Part shown: positions 53,501-64,000 of the stretch, piece by piece
Layout: each line of letters opens with the position of its first letter
How positions within the stretch are numbered: the stretch's first letter is position 1
Assembly: GCF_000002995.4 (NCBI RefSeq)
Contig: NW_025062478.1
Location: forward strand, 6,548,001-6,612,000
Source of the DNA: Brugia malayi
Lineage: Eukaryota > Nematoda > Chromadorea > Rhabditida > Onchocercidae
Length of the DNA: 64,000 nucleotides
Direction: 5' to 3'
The notes under the pieces: model-generated
Database searches by the model: none
What the model was told of the DNA's origin: nothing
What the model saw: the letters and a program-made list of their open reading frames with translations, nothing else
Program-made: the position numbers and the translations under genes

Positions 53501-53797
53501 TTTCAAATGTAAACAAATTCAATGAATACTTTCTGTTATACTTCTTTCCTAGTTTATCCTTTCTACAAAGAATTTACTAATATCTTTTCTATTAAACCAG
53601 ATGCTATATGACCTGGATTAGAAATTGAAAAGTTAGTCCATTTACATGATATGATAAATAAGTTAGTTCATGATGGCAATGTTAAAAATGAATACTGTGA
53701 ATTGAAAAGCTATGCATAAATTATAGCATTTCATAAATTGCTATTTATCTGTTCACTCTATGCGCAATAAATGTCATCTAATTTTGTGCTCAATGTA

Positions 53798-53798
<1 letters not shown>

Positions 53799-53828
<30 letters not shown>
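53799..53828. repeat. Poly(A) tract, 30 bp
   Basis: Uninterrupted A30. No target-site duplication or degenerate reverse-transcribed gene was seen beside it. Confidence 0.9.
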
Positions 53829-53830
<2 letters not shown>

Positions 53831-54360
53831 TAGATACTATTATTATATGTGAGAAACTAAGATAATGACAGAATTTTACTCGTTGAAAATAATTCAATTT
53901 ATCTGCTTGTCCTTATGCTAACAGCATCGCTTCATATAAATGTTGAATTTACTTGAAAGGATGCAATTGCAATTTTCTTGTAACAATGCGTGGGGAACAT
54001 TCCGTAAAATGCATTTATATATGAAGCAGTCCGTAAATGTATTTATGTTAAAGTGGATTAAGTTTTAAATTAAATTTTTTGCTAGTAAAGCTAGTCTATA
54101 CTTTGAATTTATAAAAGTAAAGAATAAAGTGAATTTGCAGAGCAGCTGTTAAATTCTGACAAGGCTATATCCTTTGAGGAAACTGTTCGTTTGCTATGAT
54201 TGTCATTATTATCAGTCGAGGGAAAAAGGAACTCAATGTTGCAAATTGTTTTGTAATTGTGGAACGATTTCATAGAAAAGATACACGAATATGTCGCACT
54301 ATCATTAAAAGATTTAAATTTTGTTACCATGTGAACGAGAATCTATGCTTAGTAGCAGAG

Positions 54361-54385
54361 TATCACTCCAAATATTGGAGTGATA
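54361..54385. repeat. Perfect 11-bp hairpin with 3-nt loop
   Basis: TATCACTCCAA, ATA, TTGGAGTGATA. The arms are perfectly complementary around a very tight loop. Confidence 0.8.
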
Positions 54386-56036
54386 TATATTATCTGTTTA
54401 TCATTTTAGGCTTAAGAATAGAGGAAATTTTTTGAAGTGGAAATTTAAAGAAATTAAAAGTTAATAATTTGAGAAAGTTTGTCTTTTTGGAAGCTTCAAG
54501 TTAAATCTTATGACAGTGAAATAAATGAAACATGTGAAAAGGAATGTCTATGTTCATTTAAATTCAAAAAATGATCAAATTTGTATGGATAATAAATTAA
54601 ATTAAATTGATCCCAAAGTCGGAAAATGGAGTAAATGAACATGAATGAAGATCTAAATGTTCGCTGCAAAAAATTACAGACATATCAATTGTCAGAGAAT
54701 ATAAATTTTAAAGAGCCAAATTTGTCCTTCAAAAACACCTCGCATTTATATTATTTCAGCAGTTACGGGCTCAACAGTAATAAAACAAAGATGCACCTAA
54801 TTTTTTTGCTTATCGGAATAGAAAAAATCTGCTAATATTAAACTAAGGTTTAATTTAATATAAAAATTAGCTAGCAGTTTCCTTTTTTTCATCTAAAAAG
54901 CATATTATGCAAATAATCCATAGTCAAGTAATATGTTCAAAAGGTTATAAAATTCAGTTTTAATAGCTGTTTGCAACATAGACGTGATTTTTTTCCAGGT
55001 ATGGTCTGCTTTTTTGATCTCAGCTTTTTATCTTGCCCATAAAACATAAAACACTGACTATAAAACAAGAAAAAGTGTCTTTGTCTGAGATATATAGAAA
55101 GTATAAATCATTGAGCTTGAGGTTGTCCTGAAATCTGTAAAATAGCTCAAGCATTAAATTTGTAACGAAGTACTTCCTGTTAAAAAATGAAAGCAACAGA
55201 ATTATACAAGAATGCGGAGCGGAGAAGATAAGATTGCTTATATGTTAAAAAGAATTTTTAAATGAAATTACTAAACACTTCTCGTATTTCCTCTCATACT
55301 TCCTCAACACGACAGATATCTCAAAACAGCTGCTGTTTCGCTTTTTTCTTTTTTTTTTTTTTGAATTACACATGTCAACAACCTCCACTAATAATTGTTT
55401 TTGTCGGCTGAAAGTGGAAAACAAGCAAGTTTCATTGTTCGCTCATTTGTTTGCATTTCATAAATTTTGAAATGAAACAAAGAATTGTTATTCATTTTTA
55501 TGTTCTGAAAGCCAAAGAAAATTAAGAGATACTTTAATAAATTCAATGACAAAACAATGATGTGATATAGGAAAAGTTTTAAGTGAAATAAAATAGTTCG
55601 CGTTTGTAATATCTTTACAACTCGTAACCATTAGAGATAAATGCATTTCAAGGGCCAGAAAGCATCTCCACTTTACTTTGCGTAGCTCATTCTTGTCATC
55701 TTGAAGGACATCTTATGCTTGCTTCGAGCCTAATGGGGTCATTTCTTTTCTTTCTAATACTACTCCTCGCGATAATTTTGTTTATTTGAAATACTCAATG
55801 TCTCCAAAATATTCCATTCCATTTTCTTTCCTTTCCAGTATTAAATGATTCCTACAAGCAGTACCACGATGGTAGTGAAAATCGATAATGATAGATTTAA
55901 AGTATAATTTTAGGAATTCAGTGTCACTTTTATTTATTTGAAGAATTTTATCCGGTAGGCAATTTTTTCATTGTATGCTAATGTATGCATGTGCAGGTGA
56001 ATGCATGTTATGGATATTTGTATGTATATGCATACC

Positions 56037-56054
56037 TGTGTGTGTGTGTGTGTG
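56037..56054. repeat. (GT)9 microsatellite
   Basis: A GT dinucleotide run within a stretch rich in ATGCAT and TGCATG words (about 55975-56060). Confidence 0.85.
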
Positions 56055-58165
56055 CAGAAAAAAGACCCAGTTATTATTCATCGCAAATTCAAGACTTATT
56101 ACTTGGTTAGAATGGGCGTATAGTTGAATAAAAGAAGATAGGTACATTTATTTTTGAAAATCTTTAAAAATAAAATTAAAGAAAATCTCCGAAATAAAAT
56201 AAACAAATTTTTGATCTAAACTTCATATTCTCAATAATTCAACGATCCGTGCTCATTCACTGATTCTTCCACACTTACTGCCTTCCACTGACGAAAAAAT
56301 GACACTACCAAACTATCATATCATCAATCCCTTCTTATACCATTTTTTCAAAAAATAACTATACAATGAATGCTATCATAGAATGCAAGGAGGAATGTCA
56401 TTATAATATCATAAATCGCTCCATCTCAAAATAATCCATAAATGAAAGAAGGATGAATTAAATTCTTGAATCACATCAATAAATGTTGAGCAGTTAAAGT
56501 GCAAATATCTTGCATTTTGCAAGCAACACCTTCCATGCTGTACAAGGTATCAGCCAAACTGTTTGAAATGTTAGAATGTTCACTTTTGAATTCAGCCTCG
56601 ACAATATTAATTTGTATAAATTTCAATGTATGCTATGGAAAAAGCACTGAAGTCTCAATGTATTCAAATAATTTCTGAAGTAAAGGCAAACATTAGCACA
56701 GTATTTTATTGTTTGAAATGTACGTTGTGTAAATTTTCATTCGAAAAATTAAAAAATTTTCCTCAAGGAATTAAATATAATACACGAAAAGTAATTTAGC
56801 AATGCCAACGAAATCATCACAGAATCTAGCAAATTTAAAATCAGCGGCAACTTTAGCGTATATTATTCAATTGGTATCACAACTTGCAACTTGGATAGGT
56901 AGGATGCTATAGAGTTACTTGACCTAAATTGTCTAAACTTGTCTAATTAGAAGAAGGAGTGACCTCTATCAGCAGCTCTCGAAATGAAATAATTTAAAAG
57001 GTTAATAACGACTGCTTACGTCTAACTATCAGCAGTAGTATGAAATATAGGTAATGAGGTTCTTGTAGTGTCTTTTGACAAATGCTTTATTGGAATGCTT
57101 TCAAAAAAATGAAGATAAAAAATAAAAAACTACTAATCTAAATACTAAAAGTATAAATTTATAAATTACAAAATCGTGCCTGTGTATTGGCATTTCACTT
57201 AATATCGGTTCATCTGAAATTTTTGTCTAACAACTTCCAAATCTTTCAGAAAATACAAAATCAATTTGATGATGGCTATCAAAACGAAATGGACGATTGG
57301 AAAGATTAGTTATTGATGGTTGGTAGCTAATTACAAATCATGAATAAGCTGAATTGGTTGCGGAAAATATACTGAAAAGATAAAAATTTTGCATCAGATG
57401 CAAATATGAATGCGAATTAAATGATCTTCGCAATAAAAATTAGGAGCAAAATGCAATTGTATTAAAAACTAACGAAATTACTTCTGAGTGGTCGCTTTCT
57501 CTCTTACTTCTGCAATAAATCTGCTGGACAGATCAACTCAGGTTAGTATTACAAAACAAAATCAAAAGAGATGTATCATTATTACTTAAGGTTCTTCCCC
57601 AATTTTGCCGAGAAGAGTTACTTAAAATTGGATGAATAAAAACAGTAAAAGTGCAGGAAGCATTGACATCAACTCGCTCTCTTTTTTAATCCCTTAAAAA
57701 AACGAAGCAATTTGAGGAGCATAGGATCAAGGAGCAATATCAGATTAGAAACATAACTCATTAAAGCCCAAAGTTCACGCAACTTCTACTTTTTATTCTC
57801 TAATATTTTCAAAGAATGGTTTCATAGCGTTAATCAAAAATAAGCTCGGATCTATAACATCTGAAAAACAATAAACACACGACATTAATTAATTATTGGT
57901 TCCAAAGATTACAATTACCTCAACACTTCTGAATGATTACTAATAAGAGTAAGTGGACAGTAAATTGCACAAGACTTAAAATAAGACAGTGAGATCTGCT
58001 GCAATTCTGGTGTCAAGCCTATGTCTAATAAAATTGATTTATATTTTGTAATTAAGTAATTATTTAATTTAGCAACATTAATCCATCATTATAAATGGTA
58101 TTAAGCCAAATAGTAAATAACAGACTGAAATGCTTTAGAATAATCCGCGAAATTATACAGAAATA

Positions 58166-61100
58166 ATGCAGCCGAATGATTTCGCTAATAGTTATAGCAC
58201 ATTTGATAATAGGTCAGTGGAATCAAAGCAAAGCAGTAGAAATCCGAACGTAGAATTCAATGGCACGAACAAGTAAGCAAATATTTGAGGGACGACTGAT
58301 TTATTTAATTCAATGATAAATTGAAAATCTGTAGGAAAACAAAAATTGAACTAGTAAGGAATCACAAGTCATTTTGCACTATCCACTTTAAATATTATTA
58401 TATTTTGTTGTACTAATATATTAAAAAGTATGTTATCAAACTAATTTAATAATAAATATATTTAAAAAATATAATAAAAGTATATTATTAAACCAAAATA
58501 AAGCTTTAAAAGAAACTCATTTTGCGAAATTTCTTGTAAAAAGTCTGGTTGCTTGTGAAAAAAGTCTTAATTTATGCTAATATTAAGCATCTCCAAACTT
58601 CTCAGACCATCAGTTTATGGACAAGAACAGCGGTTGCAGTCGGGACATGTGAGCGAATCAGAAGGAGAACCACACAGGAGCAGAGAATCATCATCCTATA
58701 TTTGTCCGGAAAGGAATTATGCAAGTAGATATGGTATGGATCTTCAGCCGGATCTTTTGATGAAACCGGACCGGAGGAGACATCGGAGACATGAAAAACG
58801 ACATTCTCATCGCAGTAAACATGAGCACTGGAAACACAGACATCACCAATCAAAAATTAAGTTGTACAAAGCTAAAAATTTATAACTTAATCCAACACTA
58901 CGAACAACTTAATTCTAGTGCTACCGTTTATCAGTACCGAAATCGGTTTTCATAGCATGCTTAAGGTTCATGACGGAACTGATTTTTGGACCGCTTTATT
59001 AATTACAGGAACTTAGTGAAAGGAGCATTCAGTAGTTAATGTATACTGTTAAGTACTGCTTGATTAATTTGAATAAACGAATAAACCTTTTTTGGCACTT
59101 ATAAAGTCATTTAATATTTTAAGCTATGACAAAAGGATATGTGACAAATTTTGGAAGAGTTTATGTGGTTTTTTTAAAACAAAAGAAAAACATCACCGAA
59201 AACACCGAAGGCATCGAAAACACGGGAAACGTGAGTGCTTCGTAGCCGTTTTTTTTTCTTCAAGTTTCTTGAAGTAATAATTATTTTTAATATTCAGACG
59301 TATATTTGCAGATCGCCACCGCGTTTGGGAACAAGCATTGACCGGTGAAGGATACCCAACTGTACAAGGCGCGATTTCTGCTAATTCACCACTGGAAGAA
59401 AAGATTTTACAGACGGTACCTCCTCTTCAATCAACGATACCAGGAAATTCAACCTGGCCTGAGGCAGTAGATCAGAAAAGAAAGGGAAATGAAGAAAAGA
59501 TTGAAGAAAAGGAGAAATCGAGTGAAAAAGTTACAAAATCAAGTATGATATTGAATTTCTCGAATAATAAATCAATCCGGGGAGAATTTTAAAGCTTAAG
59601 AAATGCAAAAATAGCATCGAGAAGGAACTATATAAGGCAAGAGAAATATTCATCTTTATGTTTATTTAATATTTATAGAATTTTAACTACCAATAATGAT
59701 GTTAGTTTAGTTGACTTGTCACAATAATGTAAAATTTGAAATTTTGTTAAAAACTTAGGTATTCACTTATGAATATTGAAGTTTTGAAAAAGAACTTCCA
59801 AAAAAAACAGTATTTTCAATTTTGAATTTTTTGCTGGATCAGTTTTTCAACTCTGTTAAGAAACATTCCGACATTGAATGAATAAATACAAGCATATCAA
59901 TATTCTTTGAAAATTTCAACTATAATAATTGGTCATAATTCCAACTTCAACTTCTAAAAAATTTTATTTTACTTTTAGCGTCGGTGGAACAAATGCAGCA
60001 AAAAACGCAGGAAATTGTATGTTTTACAAATTTGCTCTGATTTCATTTCTAACTTTAGTTCTCTCTCCGAAGTTGCTAAGGTTTCGTTATTCCCAAGTAA
60101 ATTATCTACTAAAATCCTTTCCCTCCCCGAATAATTTCTTCTTTTCAAATTTAATTTAAAAAGGTCTAAAGTATCCTTTTTTTGGTGTTGAAAGTTCAAC
60201 GAGTATCCTAAATGAATAAAACTAAGAAGTACAATGACAGCTGAAAATTGAGCTAAAATACGATTATGAATTAATGAGTTCAGAATAAAGAAGTGAAATA
60301 TCTTCCAACATTAAAGACAAGAACAATTTCTTTAAAATTTTTCGATTAATCATCGTTATTTACAAAATAATATTTATCTTTTTAGTAGTAAGTATGATCA
60401 GTATTCGTTTATTTTCAAAAAACTACTAACAACGTAGAAATTTTTTTTTTGACTTCAAAATTTTCAATTTGCAGTTGGATTCGTTGTCATTCAATCGTTA
60501 TCATTGATATTTGTAAGAAATGAGAAAGAACCCAGTAGAAAGTGTAATTTAGGATTATAATGAGTGAGCTAAAATGGAAGAGCAAAATGTCGTTCTCATT
60601 TTGTGTGACTCAACTTGATTTCATGCTTTAAGATATCAAGAACAAAAACAAGCGAGGAATCGTCTCCAGTCAAACGTGAGCCGATCGATGATGACAATCA
60701 ACGTGAGCTTCATGATTTAAATTACCATGCAATTGTTCTATAATTTTTATATTGTTTTGTATCATTTAACATTTATTCTGTGATTAGTATATATCAAAGA
60801 GTGAATTGTATTTCATGTATTTTTAAAAATCTTAGCGTAAACTAATTTAGAAGGCTTTATTATCTTTTCTTTCTTAAAGTATCTTCTAATGCAGTTTTGC
60901 ATCACAAGTTCATCTGATATTATAGAAATGCGACAAAAAAGAAAAATAATTCAGTTTATCGAGGGAATTGCGAAAGTTGGAATGGAAAAGATGAAAGATG
61001 AATTCGTCCACTGTCGAACTTTCATCCCGAATGCCGTTACTCGGATTGCGCACGATCAGAATTTAAAAAGATGCCGATTTCCAGGCATGATTTTGGTCTA

Positions 61101-63254
61101 GAGTGTCTGGTTTTTTTTCTACATCATCATAAAGCTGAATATTTAAAAACATTTTAAATCCTGTAAATTTACTTCCAAGATTCTTACTTTTATAAAACAG
61201 TTAATTTTAGTTGCAACAAATTCCATCACTTTTGAACTTAAAGCTGTTCTGAGTGAAATAATATTATTTTATAAAAAAAATTTATGTGAAATTGTTCCAT
61301 TTGAATTCTAATTTTTATTCAGATGTAATATGCATTGACCAGACACGTGTTGTGCTCAAAACTAGGGACGGGGATTCGGATTTTATACACGCAAGTCGAG
61401 TTCCACTCGGAGACAATCCCAATGAGGTTCAGCAGAACCGTTCAATCTCTGATATATATTTTTCTCTTGCAGAGATAAGAAATGGTATATTCTGTAAGTT
61501 ATTTCGGGTATATTTGTCCTATTGTTCCAAATGTTCAGCGTTTAGATTATCATCACGCAATTGCCGTTATCGAATACGGTAAAACATTTCTGGGAAATGG
61601 TTTGGCAAGAAAATGTTCGAACAATATTGTTGTTTTTAACGTTAAATGAATGGAAGCAACACGGCGAAAATATCCAGTTGATTCCTGGAAAAGGGTTTAT
61701 TTCCAATGATTAAATTAAAGTTAGGTTCAGAGATGCAATTTCTCATTATCTTAGCAGTCATTTCATTGTCTTATTAACTTTTGTTTTAAATTTCAGTTTT
61801 GAATTGTGGATTTGTAAACTTTGAAATATTGTAGAAAGTGTTTGCACATTGAAGACATTGTGGTGCTGACGCATAAAAATGAAGTTAATATCACACGTGA
61901 TTGGTTGGTACGTGAGTATTATCTGTCAAAAAATGATGAAACACGTCGTATTTTATGGTATCACTACAGTGCATGGGAACCAAACAGATCACCAAAAGAC
62001 TGCGAACATTTATGGCCTTTACATTCATCTCTAAGGTATACTTACTCATTAAGTATCTAACTTACCAATGAAAATTAACTGTTTCCTTTTTTCGCAATCC
62101 ATGCAGATCCAAAAAGCTATCGTTGTTTACAGCATGAGTTACTCAATCGTTTATTATAGATAACCACCATTCAGATCCTTTTATAGAGCTTTGCTTATCC
62201 ATTTTGAAATACAATTAAATCTTTTTTTTTTTTTTTTTAATTTAGAAAAATGCGCCGCCCGTATGTGTGCATGAGTCTTGCTGGCGCTGGAAGAGCTGGA
62301 TGTTATGCGGCTTTAGAAGTATGAACTGAATAGATCTTTTATTGATAAGATAAGAACTGTCGATATTTTTGCATATTTTTTTTAACAAATGAAAGAATTG
62401 AGTACCACTCAAATTTCGAAGTAGTTGAGTAAGATAACATTAGCATTGGTAATCTTTGATTATTGAAAAAATTTGAAGTAAATTTCTAAATTAGTTTCGA
62501 ATTTTTTAGTGACAGATTTATGCAAAATTTTCAAAATAAACTTGATATTTCATTGACGTGTTATTTCAGTGGGCACATTTAATGCTGCATGATAAGAGAG
62601 CTTCAGCAATAAACATTGTTGAGTGTGTACGCAAAGTTCGTATGTATCGAATGCATGCTGTACAAACAATTGCACAATTTCAGTTTCTCTATATGGGCAT
62701 TCAGCGTCACATTTTCCTTGTTGAGGTGTCATCGAACTCAGAGACATTGCGATAAATTGGCTATTTTTTGATTGCTCAGCTGATTTATTGTTTAAGCTTT
62801 GAATTAAATTATTAAGTGCTTTTAAAAATGAACTATTTTTGATTTTCGGACAGTGAAAATTTCTATTCATGAAGATCGCAAGCAATATCGACACCACCTT
62901 TCAGTCTACAATCTAGCTTTCTCTTAATCGTTTTTCTATTATTCGGTAATATAATTTTAGCTTTAGCTATTTTCTGGCTATTTTAAGTACATTTAAGTAC
63001 ATAGCTATTTTAATTATGCTACATTGAGTAATAAATCTTATCTTATTACTATAATTATTTTTTTTTAATGTTTTTATTAGATATATTATTTTAAAATCTG
63101 ATGTTTGATCAATTGATCAAAATCATTTCAGAAATTTAGAAAAGAAATTTCATCCGAGCAATCAATATTTGAAGCGACAAAAAAGTGTTCTTTAATTGAA
63201 TACAACTACTACCGATCTGGCGGTTATCCAACAGATGATGATTTTGATCTGTAA
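58166..63254 (+). CDS. Catalytically dead protein tyrosine phosphatase-like protein with His/Arg-rich N-terminus
   Basis: Thirteen exons: 58166-58272, 58606-58814, 59186-59230, 59312-59542, 59979-60016, 60633-60702, 60926-61084, 61323-61426, 61546-61694, 61835-62035, 62246-62318, 62570-62725, 63132-63254. They total 1665 bp, giving 554 residues, all in phase. The N-terminus is polar with a run of His, Arg and Lys at about residues 90-125 (RRRHRRHEKRHSHR, HRKHRRHRKHGK), then a Glu/Lys segment. The PTP domain starts at about residue 234: RCRFPDVICIDQTRVVL, DFIHASRV, ITQLPLSNTVKHFWEMVWQE, RMHAVQTIAQFQFLY. The P-loop reads VCMSLAGAGRAG: the nucleophile Cys is Ser448, the preceding His is Met447, and the phosphate-binding Arg454 is kept. 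The WPD loop is WEP (418-420), so the acid/base Asp is lost. The tail is acidic (PTDDDFDL). In C. elegans such pseudophosphatases include EGG-3/4/5, which tether the kinase MBK-2 in oocytes. Orthology is only a suggestion. Exons 2/3 and 7 use weaker sites, and the 61084 donor is GC. Confidence 0.8.
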
Positions 63255-64000
63255 TATGAGCATTGTTCTGGTAATAAATAAGCGAAAATAAAAGTATATA
63301 AGTGATAATTTGGCTCTTTATGTGACACACTCTTGACATACTTTGTCATCACTTCAATTTAAATACCTTTTAAATGCTTTGATTTAAATAGTTCCTACTA
63401 TTGCTTAATAAACTTATTAAAAATCCATGTAAATCTATAGACGAAGTATTTATTGTTCGAATATGAATAAAATAGAGGTCATCTATTGAAGAGTTTTATC
63501 GATTTAAACATGATTGGTAAATATTGTTAGACTGAGTAGAACTGTTGTCACTGACCTCAGTGAAAGGTCAGGTCACTGAGTGAACGATTCCTTAGAAATT
63601 TAATATTTCCTCTTGGATCGTTATTGCTCTCTATATCTTAAACAAGTTTATAAAAATTTGAAAAATCATCTTTTATCCCAAAATTATTCGTCACGTTTTC
63701 GGCGCATGTAACACTACTGCAGCAATCCTCTAATGATAATATTAGGAGTTCAAATTGATTGAACGTACATTCATATTACTATATCATTATGCCTTTTATT
63801 CTGACATTTTGGCGTTACTCAGATGCTGTTTCAGAGTACTTTAATATTACTGAGAAACAAAATGCGGCAGCAAATCAATAAAATATTTAATTGATTAGTT
63901 ATTTATTCCGAATTTCTCGTAGAATTAGTTAATTGAAGTATATAAGAACCATTTTAAAGTACATGGAACGTCTTACTAGTTATGCAGATCAATCGAAATT
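63255..64000. other. Downstream region of pseudophosphatase gene
   Basis: Two AATAAA hexamers (63273-63278 and 63287-63292) follow the stop within 40 bp and are good poly(A) signal candidates. Beyond them I see no gene before the window end. A paired TGACCT/AGGTCA motif lies at 63552-63576 and is listed separately. Confidence 0.55.
63552..63576. promoter_or_regulatory. Everted AGGTCA half-sites (ER7) with a third GGTCA
   Basis: TGACCT, a 7-nt spacer, then AGGTCA followed directly by GGTCAC. AGGTCA is the classical nuclear-receptor half-site, and nematodes carry many nuclear receptors. The spacing and the intergenic location permit a response element, but chance occurrence is possible. Confidence 0.25.

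Larger units (their letters stand above)
49904..58165. other. Long gene-poor region with simple repeats
   Basis: About 8.3 kb without a supported exon. Open frames of 60-80 codons here (for example near 52787-52999, 53261-53473, 54196-54435, 54635-54835) have no splice partners, domains or convincing composition. The stretch holds two clean palindromes, an A30 run and a GT microsatellite, listed separately. Confidence 0.5.

Noticed and set aside
53799..53828. A30 tract as the tail of a retroposed gene copy
   Set aside because: No target-site duplication and no recognisable gene remnant upstream of the tract.
58815..58885. Constitutive extension of the second phosphatase exon to the stop at 58885
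   Set aside because: It would cut off the PTP domain. The donor at 58814 restores a 554-residue frame. It is kept only as a possible short isoform.
60476..60520. Exon-like segment behind a TTTGCAG acceptor in the phosphatase gene
   Set aside because: It reaches an in-frame stop. Its only earlier donors leave a phase that does not match the next exon. Skipping it keeps the whole model in frame.
1..64000. CRISPR arrays, rRNA, tRNA, transposase or retroviral open frames
   Set aside because: None was seen on a manual read of both strands. A tRNA scan could still reveal a small gene that I missed.

Overview
The window looks like nuclear DNA of a nematode, most likely a clade III (spirurid or filarial-type) parasite. 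The reasons are strong AT richness, compact genes split into many small exons with TTTNCAG-type acceptors, and clear orthologues of C. elegans neuronal or signalling genes next to a pepsin-inhibitor-3-like secreted protein, a family typical of parasitic and other nematodes. Species placement is inference. No bacterial, viral or plasmid features are visible. All gene models were spliced by eye. For the gene models marked 'phase-checked', summed exon lengths are divisible by three and every junction keeps frame.

Layout. 1-6 kb: the 3' part of a phospholipase C-beta gene (egl-8 type, +), truncated by the window start. 6.7-9.4 kb: an NK-2 class homeobox gene (-), convergent with egl-8. 9.7-11.5 kb: a confused divergent zone with a probable frameshifted (-) gene and a signal-peptide/single-TM protein (+). 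12.2-15.1 kb: a polytopic membrane protein of unknown function (+). 16.6-17.7 kb: a small secreted pepsin-inhibitor-3-like protein (-). 19.7-28.5 kb: a TECPR2-type protein (WD40 N-terminus, tectonin repeats at the C-terminus, +). 31.6-33.0 kb: an orphan 137-residue single-pass membrane protein (+). 33-39.5 kb: gene-poor. 39.5-47.3 kb: a full-length EAG-type voltage-gated K+ channel (egl-2 type, 20 exons, +). 48.8-49.9 kb: a GPI-anchored Ly-6/three-finger protein (-). 50-58 kb: gene-poor, with simple repeats and palindromes. 58.2-63.3 kb: a catalytically dead tyrosine phosphatase-like protein with a His/Arg/Lys-rich N-terminus (+).

The genes are ordinary chromosomal neighbours rather than one pathway. 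egl-8 (Gq signalling) and egl-2 (K+ channel) both act in excitable cells, but nothing here shows co-regulation. I found no unmistakable new system. The items most worth a second look are the pseudophosphatase (Cys to Ser and WPD to WEP, Arg kept), the Thr for Ser replacement in the EAG selectivity filter, two probable GC-AG introns, the frameshifted gene at 9.7-10.2 kb, and three orphan membrane proteins.
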